From the NCBI GenBank assembly GCA_015178975.1, contig WHVD01000005.1, positions 1,240,001 through 1,304,000 on the forward strand: a DNA stretch of 64,000 bases, given 5' to 3'. The stretch comes from Hysterangium stoloniferum (Eukaryota > Basidiomycota > Agaricomycetes > Hysterangiales > Hysterangiaceae). The notes under the pieces were generated by a model, which was not told where the DNA came from, searched no databases, and was given only the letters and a program-made list of their open reading frames with translations. How positions within the stretch are numbered: position 1 is the first letter of the stretch; each line of letters opens with the position of its first letter. The translations under genes were made by a program, and so were the position numbers. Shown here piece by piece: positions 33,769 through 44,875 of this stretch.

Positions 33769-34911
33769 ATGTCGATTCGTCGGCCGTTATTCATCACTAC
33801 CCCAGAAGACTCAGATACCGAAATATCCGTACTTCAAAAGATGTCGAAGGTCGCAGAACTTCAACAAAAATGCCAGAAAATGGAGGAGTTGAAGCGACGA
33901 CAGGAGGAGGAGGAAAGAGCGTTGATGCAGGAGTTGAAGGATGCGGAGGAGGCGGAAAAGCGGGAATTGGAGCGGGCGAAGGCGGAAAAAGAAGCATGGA
34001 TATGGAAAACGGCGGAGGCGCAGAAAAAGAAAGAGGAGGTGGAAAGATTACAGCGGGAGTCGGAGGTGGCGGAAAAACTGAACGAGATAAGGGAAAGAAA
34101 GGTAAGTTTGACCCATACATTCTGTGATTCCAACCGATAACTATTGATGCAGCGAAAAGCCGTGGAGGTGGAAGTAGAGGGCGAAGCTGGACCTTCGAGT
34201 CCTAAAGTGAGTGCATCTGTAAAGGAAATGGTAGTCGTTTAACTTCCAAAACAGAAACCAAAGGTCAAAGCTCCGGAATGAATGGAAGTCGTCCACGAAA
34301 CTCCGTGTTATCGATGTTCCATACGGAACATGACTTGTTGGAAACAGAGGGTAAAATGGGGCGGAACTTGCTATCCCTGCGCGGTTCTCAAACTTCCGTG
34401 CACCCTTGCCTCAAAAAGGGTTCCGAAAGGTGAGAAGACTCCGAAAACTAACGACGCGGGAAGTTCAGGAGTGGCCAAAGCTACGGAAACTGAAGTGTCG
34501 AAAACGGATAGTACAGGCATTGAGCTTCTCAAGGAAACCGTCGACGCGTTGGTTTTTATCGGGACGGAAGTCATGAAAATGCGGGATACAATGGATCGCC
34601 ATAATGATATCCAGGAGAAAGGTTTCCGTTCATTGATCCGGAATTTCCGGAGGCAAAACGATTTCCTGGAGAAGATAATGGTTAGCATTGGTGTAATCGC
34701 AGTATCTGAGGGGTTTTCCGATAAGGCACGGGAAAAAACTAATGATCCGTTGGCGGAATGTGTTGAAAAGAGGTGGGTATCGGGAAAAGGGCCGGAAGAA
34801 TCAGAGAGTGAAGATGAAGAGGTACAGGATATGGTGGAAAGTGCGGAAATTGCTGAAGAGCTGGAAGTTGGGACGGAAGGTGGATTTGGGGTGTCAGAGA
34901 CTTTGAGATAG
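33769..34911 (+). CDS. Opposite-strand accessory gene in the chromovirus: coiled coil plus Zn2Cys6-like cluster
   Basis: Exons 33769-34101 and 34153-34206, then from 34255 on, join at GT-AG introns. Exon 1 encodes a coiled coil of about 80 residues, nearly all Glu, Lys, Arg, Gln and Ala (VAELQQKCQKMEELKRRQEE onward). The third exon reaches TGA at 34279-34281 and then stays in the same frame from ATG 34282 to 34911, so one stop separates two halves. The second half starts with a cysteine pattern CX2CX6CX10CX2CX6C (first Cys in TPCYRCSIRNMTC), which is the spacing of fungal Zn(II)2Cys6 clusters. A helical segment and an acidic tail follow (EESESEDEEVQDMVESAEIA). A DNA- or RNA-binding role is inferred from the cluster. 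It reads antisense to gag-pol and has a TATA box. Confidence 0.7.
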
Positions 34912-34997
34912 ATTTAATAATATTTTTTTGACTTGCAAAACCTAAAACGAGTGTGAAAACGGAAGTGTCGGAAACTGAACAGAAAAGAACAGAAAGA

Positions 34998-35315
34998 TTA
35001 GAGTGATGATAAAGGTCCGGGTTTGCCTGGATAAGCCGTGTGGAAGTCAGTAACAATTTCCATAGCATGTCCAAGTTCCGTGGCCAATATCCATGAAGTT
35101 TCCTCGTCGGTACCTTCATAACCTGCCCATTTGACTAAATAGAGCAATTTACAAGTACGTCGGCGATTGTCGATTTTAGAATCCAAAATTTCGGAAATTT
35201 CTAATTCGGGTTCTCCATCAATGATGACCGGAGGGGACGGAGGTTGAATACATTCCGGGAATGAGTTAGGAACACAAGGTTCTAGCATGGAAACGTGGAA
35301 AACGGGGTGGACTGC
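34998..35315 (-). CDS. Chromodomain at the C-terminus of the chromovirus integrase
   Basis: The segment EISEILDSKIDNRRRTCKLL then YLVKWAGYEGTDEETSWI is a typical chromodomain with its aromatic residues. It is in the same frame as the pol reading frame above it but is cut off by the TGA at 35318-35316 (probably CGA to TGA). Chromodomains target chromoviral integration to modified histones. Confidence 0.85.
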   Translation of the reverse strand, partial: AVHPVFHVSMLEPCVPNSFPECIQPPSPPVIIDGEPELEISEILDSKIDNRRRTCKLLYLVKWAGYEGTDEETSWILATELGHAMEIVTDFHTAYPGKPGPLSSL

Positions 35316-38300
35316 TCACATACTGTCAGGAAGACGGAGAGTCCATGAAAGTGAACCGGCTTGTGCTATAATTTCAAAAGGTCCTAAGAATTTCTCAGCG
35401 AGTTTTTTAGAAGGTTGGGTAGTACGGAAGAATTGAGCTTTTACAAAAACCTGATCACCAATTTTAAAATTAGGAGGCGGGATCCTGTTTTTGTCCGCGG
35501 AACATTGATAATATTCCTGTGCGGAAGAAATAGCTTTCCGAAGTTCTTGATGTAATTCGTCGAGATCGGTAATAAATTCTTGAGCACGGACAGAAGCCAA
35601 ATCTCGTTCGGAATGTACTGTGAGATTCGGATTATAGCCTTTATTGGCGAAGAAGGGAGATATGCCGGTGGTTGCATTCGGAGAGTTATTGTAGGCGAAT
35701 TCCGCGATCGGAAGAAGGGATTTCCAGTTGTCCTGTTGGTAATTACAATAGATGTGGAGATATTGTTCCAGTGTTTGATTAACGCATTCCGTTTGTCCAT
35801 CACCTTCCGGGTGATATCCCGAGGTGAAGTGTAGTTTCATGTCGAGGGCTTTTCTGAGGGCCTGGAAGAAATGGGAGACGAACTTGGAGCCTCGATCGGA
35901 AGTTACGTGAGATGGAACTCCGTGTTTGGAAAATACGTGAATAATGAAAAGTTCCGCTAATTGTAAGGACATGATTGTATCATGAGTGGGTATGAAAATG
36001 CCTTGTTTCAGGAATCGGTCCACAACAACTAGAATGGATGTAAAGCCTTCAGAAGTCGGGAGTTGTTCGATAAAATCCATGGAAATTGAATTCCAAGGTT
36101 TTTCTGGTATCGGGAGTTGCTTGAGAAGGCCGTACGGCTTATGCCTCTGGGTTTTGGAGCGTAAGCAGGTGGTGTATGACTTACAGAACTGAGTTACGAA
36201 ATCTCGGAGGTTGGGCCAAGTATATTCTCTACGGATTAAACCAAGAGTATTGTTAATGCCGTAATGTCCGGAGATTGGATGATCGTGTTTATACTGAAGT
36301 ACACGGAGTTGGAGATTGTCGGAATCTGGAACATAGATACGTCCATCGAGACAGATAAAACCTTGAGAGTCTTGTGACCATCGGGGTTGGTCGGGATTGT
36401 CGGGAACTTCTAAATGTGGCTTGAGGGCCGGGTCGGAAGTGAGTGCGGAAAGGATATCTTGATGTAATTGCTCAATGTCCATAATCATGACGCTACGCAT
36501 AATTGGATAGTAAAGGGAAGTTGCTCGGATAGATGCGGAAAGTTGTTGCGTTGTAAAAACCGGTTTCAAGTTATGCGGATTAACAACAGCGTAGTTACTT
36601 TCCCCCTCTTTAGGATAGATGTCCCATCGTCGAGTCATGGCATCTGGCTTTCCACCAAGACGTCCGGGTCGGAAACGGATAATCATGTTGAAAGCGGAAA
36701 GGAATTCAGACCAACGGGCCTGCCGGTGGGTTAAAAGTTTAGTGGTAGAAAAATATTCGAGATTTTTGTGATCGGTAACAACGTCAACGGGAGTTGCGGA
36801 ACCTTCGAGATAATGGCGCCAATGTTTGAAAGCTTCAAAAATAGCCAAAAGTTCCTTATCATGAACGTCGTAATTGAGTTCGGATACTGAAAGTGTCCGA
36901 GAAAGAAATGCGACCGGATGAATTTCACCGTCAGAATCTTGAATGGAAAGGATCGTAGCAATTGCATAATCGGAAGCATCGGTTTCCACAATAATTGGAA
37001 CATCAGGTTTCCAATGGGAAAGGATCGGGGCAGAAGTGAAAGCATTTTTTAAAGTCTGGAAGGCGGAGCGGCATTTATCGTCAAAAACCCATGGTTGAGT
37101 TTTACGGGTAAGACGAGTGAGCGGTACTGTAATATCCGAGTAGTTCCGAATAAAACGACGGTAAAAGTTGGTGAAACCTAAAAATGATTGAATGTCCTTG
37201 ACCTTCCGTGGTTCGGGCCAGTCACGGACAACTTGAACCTTGGTTTCATCCATACGGAGACCATCAGGGCCGATGATGAAACCTAAGTATTCAATAGAAT
37301 CCATGTCGAAATAATATTTTTTACCGTTGGCGAAAAGACCGTTTTTATGGAGTCTTCGGAAGACTTCATGGACCTGTTCATCGTGAAGAGCGGGATCCTC
37401 GGAAAATACCAAAATGTCGTCCAAATAGACTATAACACATACGTCAAGCATGTCGGAAAATATATCATTAACAAAACGTTGAAAAGCGGAAGGGGCGTTG
37501 GTAAGGCTGAATGGCATAACCAACCATTCAAAGGATCCATAGCGAGTCCGAAAAAGCAGTTTTCCATTCGTCGCCCTCGGCAATTCGGACCAAATGATAG
37601 GCATGTTTGAGGTCTATTTTGGTGTAAATCCGAGCTTTCCGTAGGGCATCGAGTAAATCAGGTAACAAGTGGCAGTGGATACTTATCTTTCCAGTGTGAT
37701 GGAATTTAATCCTCTGAAATCGACACAGAGTCGAAGGGAGCCATCCTTTTTACTGGACTGAAAAGGATAGGTGCTCCATACGGAGACTTTGAGGGACGGA
37801 TAAAACCTATTGACAAATGTTCATCCAGGAACTCCCGAATAGACGAAAGTTCCGATTGGGATAATGGGTAAATAGGTCCTAGCGGAGGGTTTGAACCGGG
37901 CTCAATATCGATTTTTAAGTCGTAAGGCCTATGTGGTGCAAGCCTGTCAGCTTTTTGCTTACTGAAAATGTCCGCGAAATCATGGTATTTTTCGGGAACT
38001 CCTTCCAGGTCGGCTTTTAGCTCAGATAATTCTGGAGTCGCAAAACGACCAGATGCTTCATCAACTTTTAAGCTGATCGAAAAACATTGCGAACCATCCA
38101 GTTTACTCGCCCTAACAAATGCCGAAGCATTGATGAGAGAGATTTTTGGAGGCTCAGAAGTTTCGGTAGAAGCCGGAGGTGCCATTGATGCCGAAAAGGC
38201 ATTGGCCGGAAAAGACGCTGCAGGAGGAACGGAAGTGTGGGGAGTCCGGAAAGTAATACTGCCCAATACCCAGTCAATCAACGGATTATATCGGGTGAGC

Positions 38301-38690
38301 CAGTTGTATCCAAGAACTACCGAACAGCTAGAGTCCAACTGTGTTACGAAAAAGGTAACCGTCTGGGATGTTCCACAAGGGAACCGGATAGACATGTCGC
38401 AGGCTTGAGTAATTGCCGTATTGCTAGTGCCGTCAAACAAACGTAAGGAAATTGCGGGAACAGAATGGAGTTTCAGATTATGTTTCATGGCAAAGGTGGT
38501 ATCTACAAAACAGTGTGTGGAGCCGGAATCTATTAGAGCTCGGAACACTAAATTTCCAAGAAAGTCAGAGACGAGTTTTACAAATAATGAATCGGGATTA
38601 GAGAGAGCGGACGCGTTGAGGCGGATAACCTCGGAAACATGGAGAGAGTCAACGCAACCCTCTGTCCGTGCAGATTCCGGAGGGTTGCTT
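35316..38690 (-). pseudogene. Chromovirus pol: protease, reverse transcriptase, RNase H, integrase (frame-broken)
   Basis: The protease active site is in ALIDSGSTHCFVD near 38540. The reverse transcriptase follows ([18 protein letters not shown], then VYLDDILVFSED with the YLDD core near 37430) and RNase H (IVETDASDYAIATILS). The integrase has the zinc-binding region HYGINNTLGLIRREYTWPNL with CKSYTTC, and a DDE core in SMDFIEQLP, TSDRGSKF and QTECVNQTL. The region 37560-37740 contains at least three one-base shifts between protease and RT, and a TGA at 35316 cuts off the chromodomain. The element cannot make its own full pol protein. Confidence 0.9.
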
Positions 38691-39915
38691 ACTCTTTTTT
38701 CGACTCCGTGGCGGGTTTTTCCTTAGACGTTGTAGTCATAGTGGAAGTTACCGTGCGAGCCTTGGAAGAGCTAGATTTAACGGTACAGTTGGAAACCTTG
38801 TGTCCGCCTTTTCCGCAGAAAAGGCAGAGGTCGTTGTCCATATGCCGTTGTTTCTCCTTCGGGGTGAGTTTACCGTCGGTACCCAACAAATGGGAAATGT
38901 CGGGTTTGTCGGAAGTTGACTGTTTCTCCTTGTTGGATTTCTTGTCTTTCTTCCGGTCGGAATTTGATTTGCCAGTATTAGTGCCAGAGCCGGTATTATT
39001 GCCTGAGTTGTTGCCGGAAGACTTGCTAGTCGACGCCTTATTGTTCTGAGAACGTTCCGTTGGGTTCTCTCGAGAAACCTCGGCTTTTCGTTCCCAATAA
39101 CGGGCATCAGATGTTTGAGCTTTCATCCGCATGAGTTGGAGAGTTTTTGGCTTTCCATCTTTGCAGATTTCGTCTTTAAGGCGTGACGGAAGTCCCATAT
39201 AGAAATGGTGCCTGAGGGCGGAATCGTCCCATCCACATCGTGCAGCGAGGGTATTGAACTTGACGAGATAATCGGAAACTCGTTGATTGTCCTTCATCTT
39301 GAGTGTCATTAGTTCATTTTCTGCTTCGCCGGATTGATTGGAAGGTCCGAAATTAGTTTCCAGTTCTTCCACGAAAGCATCCCAGTCGTCGAGCCATACG
39401 GGTGTCTCGTCGGATATTCCGGATAGTCCGGGTTCGAACCAATCCTGAGCGGTATCCTTGAGATAAGAGAGCGCAAAATTGACTTTTCGACTGTCGGATT
39501 TAAAAGCATTGGGTCGATCACGAAAACTGAAATGGCATTGGAGAAGGAAATTCTTCAATTTTTTCGGATCCTTGCCGGTAAAAGGTTCGGGTTCTTTGAC
39601 TCCGGTGCGGGATGATTCTTTACTATCCTCAGCGGATTTCAAATAGTCAGCGAATTTCACAATGGAGTTGATAAACAATATTTCAGTCGGTTCATCGGAA
39701 GATTTCTTTTTCGATGTCTCCGGCTGATCTTCTGCTTCATTGTCGGAAGTGTGGGGAACATTGGGATCCTTTGTTACCTCGGTAACCTCCTCGGTAACTT
39801 CTTCGACTGAAGCTGATGTTGTCAGCTGAATTGGGGTTTCAGGTTGAGTGGTGTAAAGTTGCAACGGGGATTGAAGTTGGGATGGTCCTTCGGCAGCTTT
39901 GCGTTTGGGACCCAT
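38689..39915 (-). CDS. Chromovirus Gag with CCHC zinc knuckle
   Basis: One open frame of 408 residues runs from ATG 39915. The central part has the retrotransposon capsid signature (NFALSYLKDTAQDWFEPGLS, DWDAFVEELETNFG, LKDEICKDGKPKTLQLMRMK). A Ser/Asn/Gly/Lys-rich linker and one zinc knuckle CLFCGKGGHKVSNC follow, with spacing CX2CX4HX4C. Gag packages the element RNA in cytoplasmic particles. The frame is intact, unlike pol. Confidence 0.92.
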   Translation of the reverse strand: MGPKRKAAEGPSQLQSPLQLYTTQPETPIQLTTSASVEEVTEEVTEVTKDPNVPHTSDNEAEDQPETSKKKSSDEPTEILFINSIVKFADYLKSAEDSKESSRTGVKEPEPFTGKDPKKLKNFLLQCHFSFRDRPNAFKSDSRKVNFALSYLKDTAQDWFEPGLSGISDETPVWLDDWDAFVEELETNFGPSNQSGEAENELMTLKMKDNQRVSDYLVKFNTLAARCGWDDSALRHHFYMGLPSRLKDEICKDGKPKTLQLMRMKAQTSDARYWERKAEVSRENPTERSQNNKASTSKSSGNNSGNNTGSGTNTGKSNSDRKKDKKSNKEKQSTSDKPDISHLLGTDGKLTPKEKQRHMDNDLCLFCGKGGHKVSNCTVKSSSSKARTVTSTMTTTSKEKPATESKKE

Positions 39916-39949
39916 GATGAGCGAGTCGCAGAGTTGAGATCTGATATAC

Positions 39950-40534
39950 TGTTAAGTGCCGTGTCGGGAACTTATTCCGGAACTATTGGGAAGTCACCGG
40001 GAAGTCAGGAACAACTAGATAGGGTCAGGACGTCGGCTTCAGCTTATGTGCTGCGCCTCTACGCAAACGCTCAATGTCCTTAATTTCGGAGGTGAGACTT
40101 ATGATGGGAGTTACGGATATTCAGAGTTCCGAAGAGTTCCGAATATCGAGCGTACAGAAAGACGGGAGAAGGAATAAGAAACTAAGTCGTTATCAGATCT
40201 AAGGTAAAGTACAAATTCGCGGAAACTAATATAAGTCTGCTCGTTATTGTACTACAAACTAAGACCATAATAAGACGGAAACGGAAGTGTTCTTAAAACG
40301 GAAATACAATAAGACATATTAGGAAGGCAATATTCCGTAACAGGAATATAACAAACAAACGAGTGAATACTTGTCAATGGACAAATTACCAAATGCGGAA
40401 CAAGGGAAGAATGCGGATGATACGGTAACTATGATGTTCCGTAGTCGGAGGTCAAAGTCGGAAGTCAGGGATCGGAAGTCGGGAGTGGGAGACCGGAAGT
40501 CGGATATTGAAACATCCGGGAACGGGTCGTAACA
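39950..40534 (-). repeat. 5' LTR of the chromovirus (585 bp)
   Basis: It is nearly identical to 33028-33584, with TGTTA and TAACA ends. It abuts the gag leader on one side and, on the other, directly the open frame of a copia reverse transcriptase. Confidence 0.93.
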
Positions 40535-41725
40535 GAACTTCCTGACGGCGCGAAGGAGGCAGGGAAGGTCGGGAGACTGGAAAGGACTTTATATGGCACC
40601 ATGGATGGTGCCAATAACTGGTGGGGAACTTTGGATAGAGAAACGGGTGAGTTGGGATATTACCGGTCAAAAGCCGACCCATCAGTGCGCTCCCACCATG
40701 CGAATGGCAGCACCACAATAACATCCACATACACTGACGACACGACCGGAATCTCCTCATCTGAAGAAGAGGCACATAGAGCCAAGGAAGAATTAGGCTG
40801 GAAGTACGAGACCAAGGACATGGGGGATGCGAATTTAATCCTGGGAATCCGAATCGACCGTGACAGGAAACGTGGCACAATAAAGCTATCACAACGTGCA
40901 TACCTCGAACGAATTCTTGAGCGTTTCGGAATGACAGAGTCAAACCCTCGCGGCACACCACTACCCCCAGGCATTACGCTGAACAGGGAGCAGGGGCCCC
41001 AGACGACTGAAGACCGCATCTTCATGGCTGATAAGCCATATCGAGAGTTACTGGGATCGATTATGTACGCACAAATTGCAACGCGTCCAGACCTCTCGTA
41101 CGCGGTCTCCACACTGAGCAAGTTTGCCTCAAACCCCGGGAAGGCTCACTGGAATGCATTGACCCACATCTTACGATATATCAAAGGGTCACTCGATTAC
41201 AGGATTACATATGGGGGTTCACTCCAGGATGTCAGGCCAGTCGGGTATGTCGACGCTGATTTCGCAGGGAACACTGACACACGCCGATCCTGTTCCGGAC
41301 ACGTTTTTATTCAGGCAGGGGGACCTACTGCTTGGGGATCAAAATATCAGCCGACAGTCGCTCTATCAACAACAGAGTCGGAATATATGGCACTCACCCA
41401 AGCCACGAAGCAGATATTGTGGATGTACGCCGCAATGGATGAAGTCGGTTTTCCACAGCCGAAGCCAGCAATCCTTTACAACGATAATTCAGGCACAGTT
41501 CTCTTAACCAAGAATACAAAACACAATGCACGTGTTAAGCATATTGATATACGGTATCACTACATACGGGAACGGGTCGAGGAGAGGGACATCGAAGTCT
41601 GTCGCGTCGCATCATCTGATAACCTCGCGGATATGTTCACGAAACCGTTGCCCAAATCAACGCTCATTCAGCAATGTATTGCGCTGCGACTCTGCGAGAG
41701 TGCGTCGAGCCAGGGGGAGTGTTGA
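40535..41725 (+). pseudogene. Ty1/copia remnant: second half of reverse transcriptase plus RNase H
   Basis: The frame is open from 40535 to TGA 41723-41725. Copia RT signatures are GRLERTLYGTMDGANNWW, the catalytic Y-x-DD as TYTDD, DMGDANLILGIRIDRDR, ISRYAYLERILERFGM-type spacing (here SQRAYLERILERFGM) and RPDLSYAVSTLSKFAS. The RNase H/polyprotein end shows GYVDADFAGNTDTRRSCSGH, STTESEYMALTQATKQILWM and ADMFTKPLPK. Everything upstream (gag, protease, integrase, first half of RT) is missing; the frame starts exactly at the chromovirus LTR edge. It is in plus orientation, opposite to the chromovirus. Confidence 0.9.
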
Positions 41726-42114
41726 ATTTCAGGCTCTTGCAGTCGGACCAATGGCTACCCAACACCGTATACGGATACACCACCCCGTATACGGTTATAC
41801 CAAGCCGCATTATCCCCTGCCTAATATACCACGAGTCACTACCATCAACTACGTAATTTAGATATTTTACTATTTAGCCTCGAACGTTTCGATACCCATA
41901 CCTCAGTCGAATCACTATCTGTGTCGACTGAGGTACGTCACTATGAACTATTTCTCGTCTTCGTATTCTTATCTTGATGTAATGTAGCGTGTTTCTTACA
42001 GGTAGTAAATCTTAGTCGAATCACTATCTGTGTCGACTGAGCGTGTTTCTTACAAATGGGGTTAAAGTTGCAGGAAGGTAGACTATTCAAGAAAATTTCT
42101 TGAATGTTCCAACA
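41720..42114 (+). repeat. 3' LTR of the copia remnant (about 395 bp)
   Basis: It starts TGTTGAAT directly after the purine tract cagggggag at the copia stop codon and ends ttccaaca. It contains two copies of a motif around ccgtatacgg (near 41765-41795) and two copies of a roughly 25-bp motif with gtcgaatcactatctgtg (near 41907 and 42014). Its partner LTR is not in the window. Confidence 0.7.
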
Positions 42115-44720
42115 CTCCTTTCTTCTTACGACCTGAGATTAAAGATTGTGAAAAACGCGCCTTCTTGGTGGATGTGAGCCAGTATTCTGTTGATCGCCTT
42201 TGAACATATCTCGAAATCGTATATAGGATTCTGTTTTGATTCAACCATATTCACATCCTAGTCTGTGTATTATGGAATACACAAGAGAGACCGTAGAGAG
42301 TATAGATATTAAAGTGACAGCAATGATGGCTCACAAAGTAGCTATCATTTCAGGTTTTGACAATTACTTTCTACGGCATATGCATAGTTCCACATAATCG
42401 TCCTCTTTTTCATCACAACCTTTCTTAACACATTCCATCTCAGGTTTGCCACCTTACACTGGTCATTGAAGTGCTGTACGAGGACCCCTCAACGACCTCC
42501 ACAACTACAACGCCTTCCTCATCGTCATCGTCGTCCTCAAGGCCTTCTTAATCATCAAAGTTGTTTTGAAATCTCCCCTCCAAGTGTCCGTAGGGGTATA
42601 CACATAGTTGCCGATATAAGTGGGCAGCAACAGTTTTTACTATTGTTTTGTCATGCTTGCGAATCATGTTATTGGCCGCATTGTGGTATCAACAGGTTCG
42701 GGTTGACGCAGAGGCCGAGACACAGTCGAATGATAGCAAGGACTTGTACATCGAAGAAATTCTGGCTGATGGAACGAAAGTCGAGCGTAAAGTCGACAAG
42801 GTTTGTACTTCTTCTTTATGTAGTTGTATCCACAAGGTGCCCAAAGCACTCCCTGAAATATAGAAGTCTTCCAATTAAAAGCAATTAAAAAGAAAAATTG
42901 ATTCCCTTAACCGAATAAGTCTCCAGGTCTTTGATTTTCCAGCTCCGGCATACAGGCATTGATGAACAGCAGCAAATCAAAACAATCTGAGAGTCAGGGA
43001 GGAGGGGAGGATAAACCTGTGTGAATGACCTTCAACCTGGATGAAACAATGAGTGAAAACTATCATGATAACTTGGTAGTGGCGGGGAATGGAACATAGT
43101 GCGACAAGTAACGGCATGGCAACCAGTACATAACGGCGAGTGAAATATGCAAAGACAAGTGGAAAACGTGGCAATAGTGAAAAAAAAAATATGATGGAAA
43201 TGTTGGAGGAATGGGCGATGGTGGTGAAACATGGCGGCATCAGTGGAAAGATGCGGCGGCAGTGCAAAATGTGGCGGCAGTGCAAAATGTAGCAGCAACA
43301 GGAAAAATGCAGCAGCGACAACAGCAAGTGAATTGGCATGGAAATCGTGATAGCAATGGTCCAAACATGGGCGACAGTGTGTGAAAATTCGAGGGCAACA
43401 GTCAAAGGGCATGGGCATCACTCCTGAGGGAAATGACTCCACGCTGATGAGGAAACAAGGGAAGTGTCCGACACCACAGGGGCTACAGGCGCTGCCACTT
43501 GTTTACTTCCTGTTACTGGCTGTGTTGTAGTATCAACAAGTTTCGGACTCCCATGCAGGCGTTCCAATTGCTTATCATTCCAGATCGGAGGATACTCTTT
43601 GGGTATTTATCGAACAGAAGGACCGGGGCGTAACAACTCTGGAGGCAGTATCAATGATTTTCCTCGGAGATTTATGCAACAAGGTGACAGCTCGTGAATC
43701 CAGTTTACTTTCACATGGACTTCCATCCCGTATCTCGTCCAGGCATCGATGATGCTCAACATCAGACTCTTCTAAGAACAATAAAAGCGAATGATGCGAA
43801 GGTGCTTGTCCACTTCATCTTGATACGACGCTTATTTTCTTCATAACTGCCCAGCCAATAGTTGAGTCTGAGAGTGCGAACGTTGGAAAGTGGCCGTCAA
43901 GGTGAAACTTAGGCAGGGTACGATTGTGTATGCCTCTTAGCAGAAGTCTAAGAATGGCGACCTCAGTTCTACGGAACAACAGTTCCAGTTTACATTCGCA
44001 GTGAAGTTTTGAGTTTCGTAAATTTCTTCAGATATGGTTTATATTTATCGTGCGGGTTCCAGAGGAGGTCAATGTAAAGTCCATCGAGCTTAGCGTGCTG
44101 ATCCTCGTCAATGACGGTGCAAGGGATGAAAATTCGCGATATCAGACTTGTACCTTCTAAGCGTTCTAAGACACCTTCACAGTCACAATACGCCGGGAAA
44201 TTGTCCACATGAGTGTGGGTCATCGGCTGTAAGTGGTACTGTGGGAATCACTTCCCAATTGCTAAATATATAGTGGTGAGCCGCCCCGATCTCTCGATTG
44301 GTGCTACATATTTTCTATGATTTTTTTTCAGTTGTTCCAGATGTATTTTGCACATTAGATGTCACGATAATGGAGTATGTGGGATTGGTAGTCTCAGATA
44401 TCTTTTATAAGGTGAAGTACCAGCATTGATCCCCGGAGCCCAGGCCCGGAAAAGTACCCATGCCGCGCACTCATGTTACACACAGCATAGTTGCAGTACA
44501 AAAGTTGTGGTATCCCATAATCCATTAACCAAGGACCCGACGTTCTCATCTGATATCATAGCTAAATATTTTCCCCCCTGACAAGCCGATGGATGCGAGG
44601 ATAAATGCGAACGCTGCACCGTATGTACGACAACAAATTGAAATAAAGAAAACAAGGCAACGTATCAACAAAACATAAAGAACATGTTCAAGGTGGTCCC
44701 ATGCTGAGTTCTAATTATAC
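42115..44720. other. 2.6 kb of decayed intergenic sequence, no assignable gene
   Basis: Short open stretches occur, for example plus 43557-43697 (VPIAYHSRSEDTLWVFIEQK, then DRGVTTLEAV) and minus 44223-43990 (IFIPCTVIDEDQHAKLDGLY), but I find neither splice partners nor families. 43180-43340 is a low-complexity tract made of diverged copies of a short unit around gcggcagtgcaaaatgt. A related piece of about 20 bp (tggtatcaacaggttcggg) occurs near 42686 and in diverged form near 43528. This looks like repeat-derived filler. Confidence 0.35.
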
Positions 44721-44875
44721 AATAGAGCTCACGTGCTCCCTCTCGATTCTCTCGTAGATACTATAGCAGCTATGCTCTATACGACGCTACGGAACCGCTA
44801 TGTATCTTAGTTATGCGACGCGGTATATAAATGTATTAAATAAATAAATAAATAAAAAAAATAGAGCTCACGTGC
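44721..44875 (+). mobile_element. 123-bp retroposon with (TAAA)n tail and 16-bp target-site duplication
   Basis: aatagagctcacgtgc occurs at 44721-44736 and again at 44860-44875. Between them 44737-44859 ends in repeated taaa followed by a run of A. A direct repeat of 16 bp plus an A-rich 3' tail indicates target-primed retroposition in plus orientation. The body is too short to code and may be a SINE or a heavily 5'-truncated LINE whose tail type differs from that of the element at 32317. Confidence 0.65.

Larger units (their letters stand above)
33028..40534 (-). mobile_element. Ty3/gypsy LTR retrotransposon of the chromovirus type, inactive
   Basis: The element reads on the minus strand. 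Its 5' LTR is at 39950-40534 and its 3' LTR at 33028-33584, both starting and ending with the TGTTA/TAACA inverted bases. Inside, in order on the minus strand, are gag, protease, reverse transcriptase, RNase H, integrase and a chromodomain. A polypurine tract (run of G, about 33590-33597) lies next to the 3' LTR. The 3' third carries a gene on the opposite strand. The LTRs differ mainly by scattered transitions and one 28-bp length difference, so insertion is not very recent. Flanking bases (catgc and gaact) do not form a target duplication. Frameshifts and an in-frame TGA make the pol region non-functional. Confidence 0.93.

Noticed and set aside
33797..34133. Minus-strand Phe/Pro/Ser-rich frames over the coiled-coil exon
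   Set aside because: They are the reverse complement of Glu/Lys-rich codons; the plus strand has ATG, introns and a TATA box.
43180..43340. Minus-strand open frame in the gcggcagtgcaaaatgt repeats
   Set aside because: The frame is a consequence of low-complexity repeat units and has no splice or family support.
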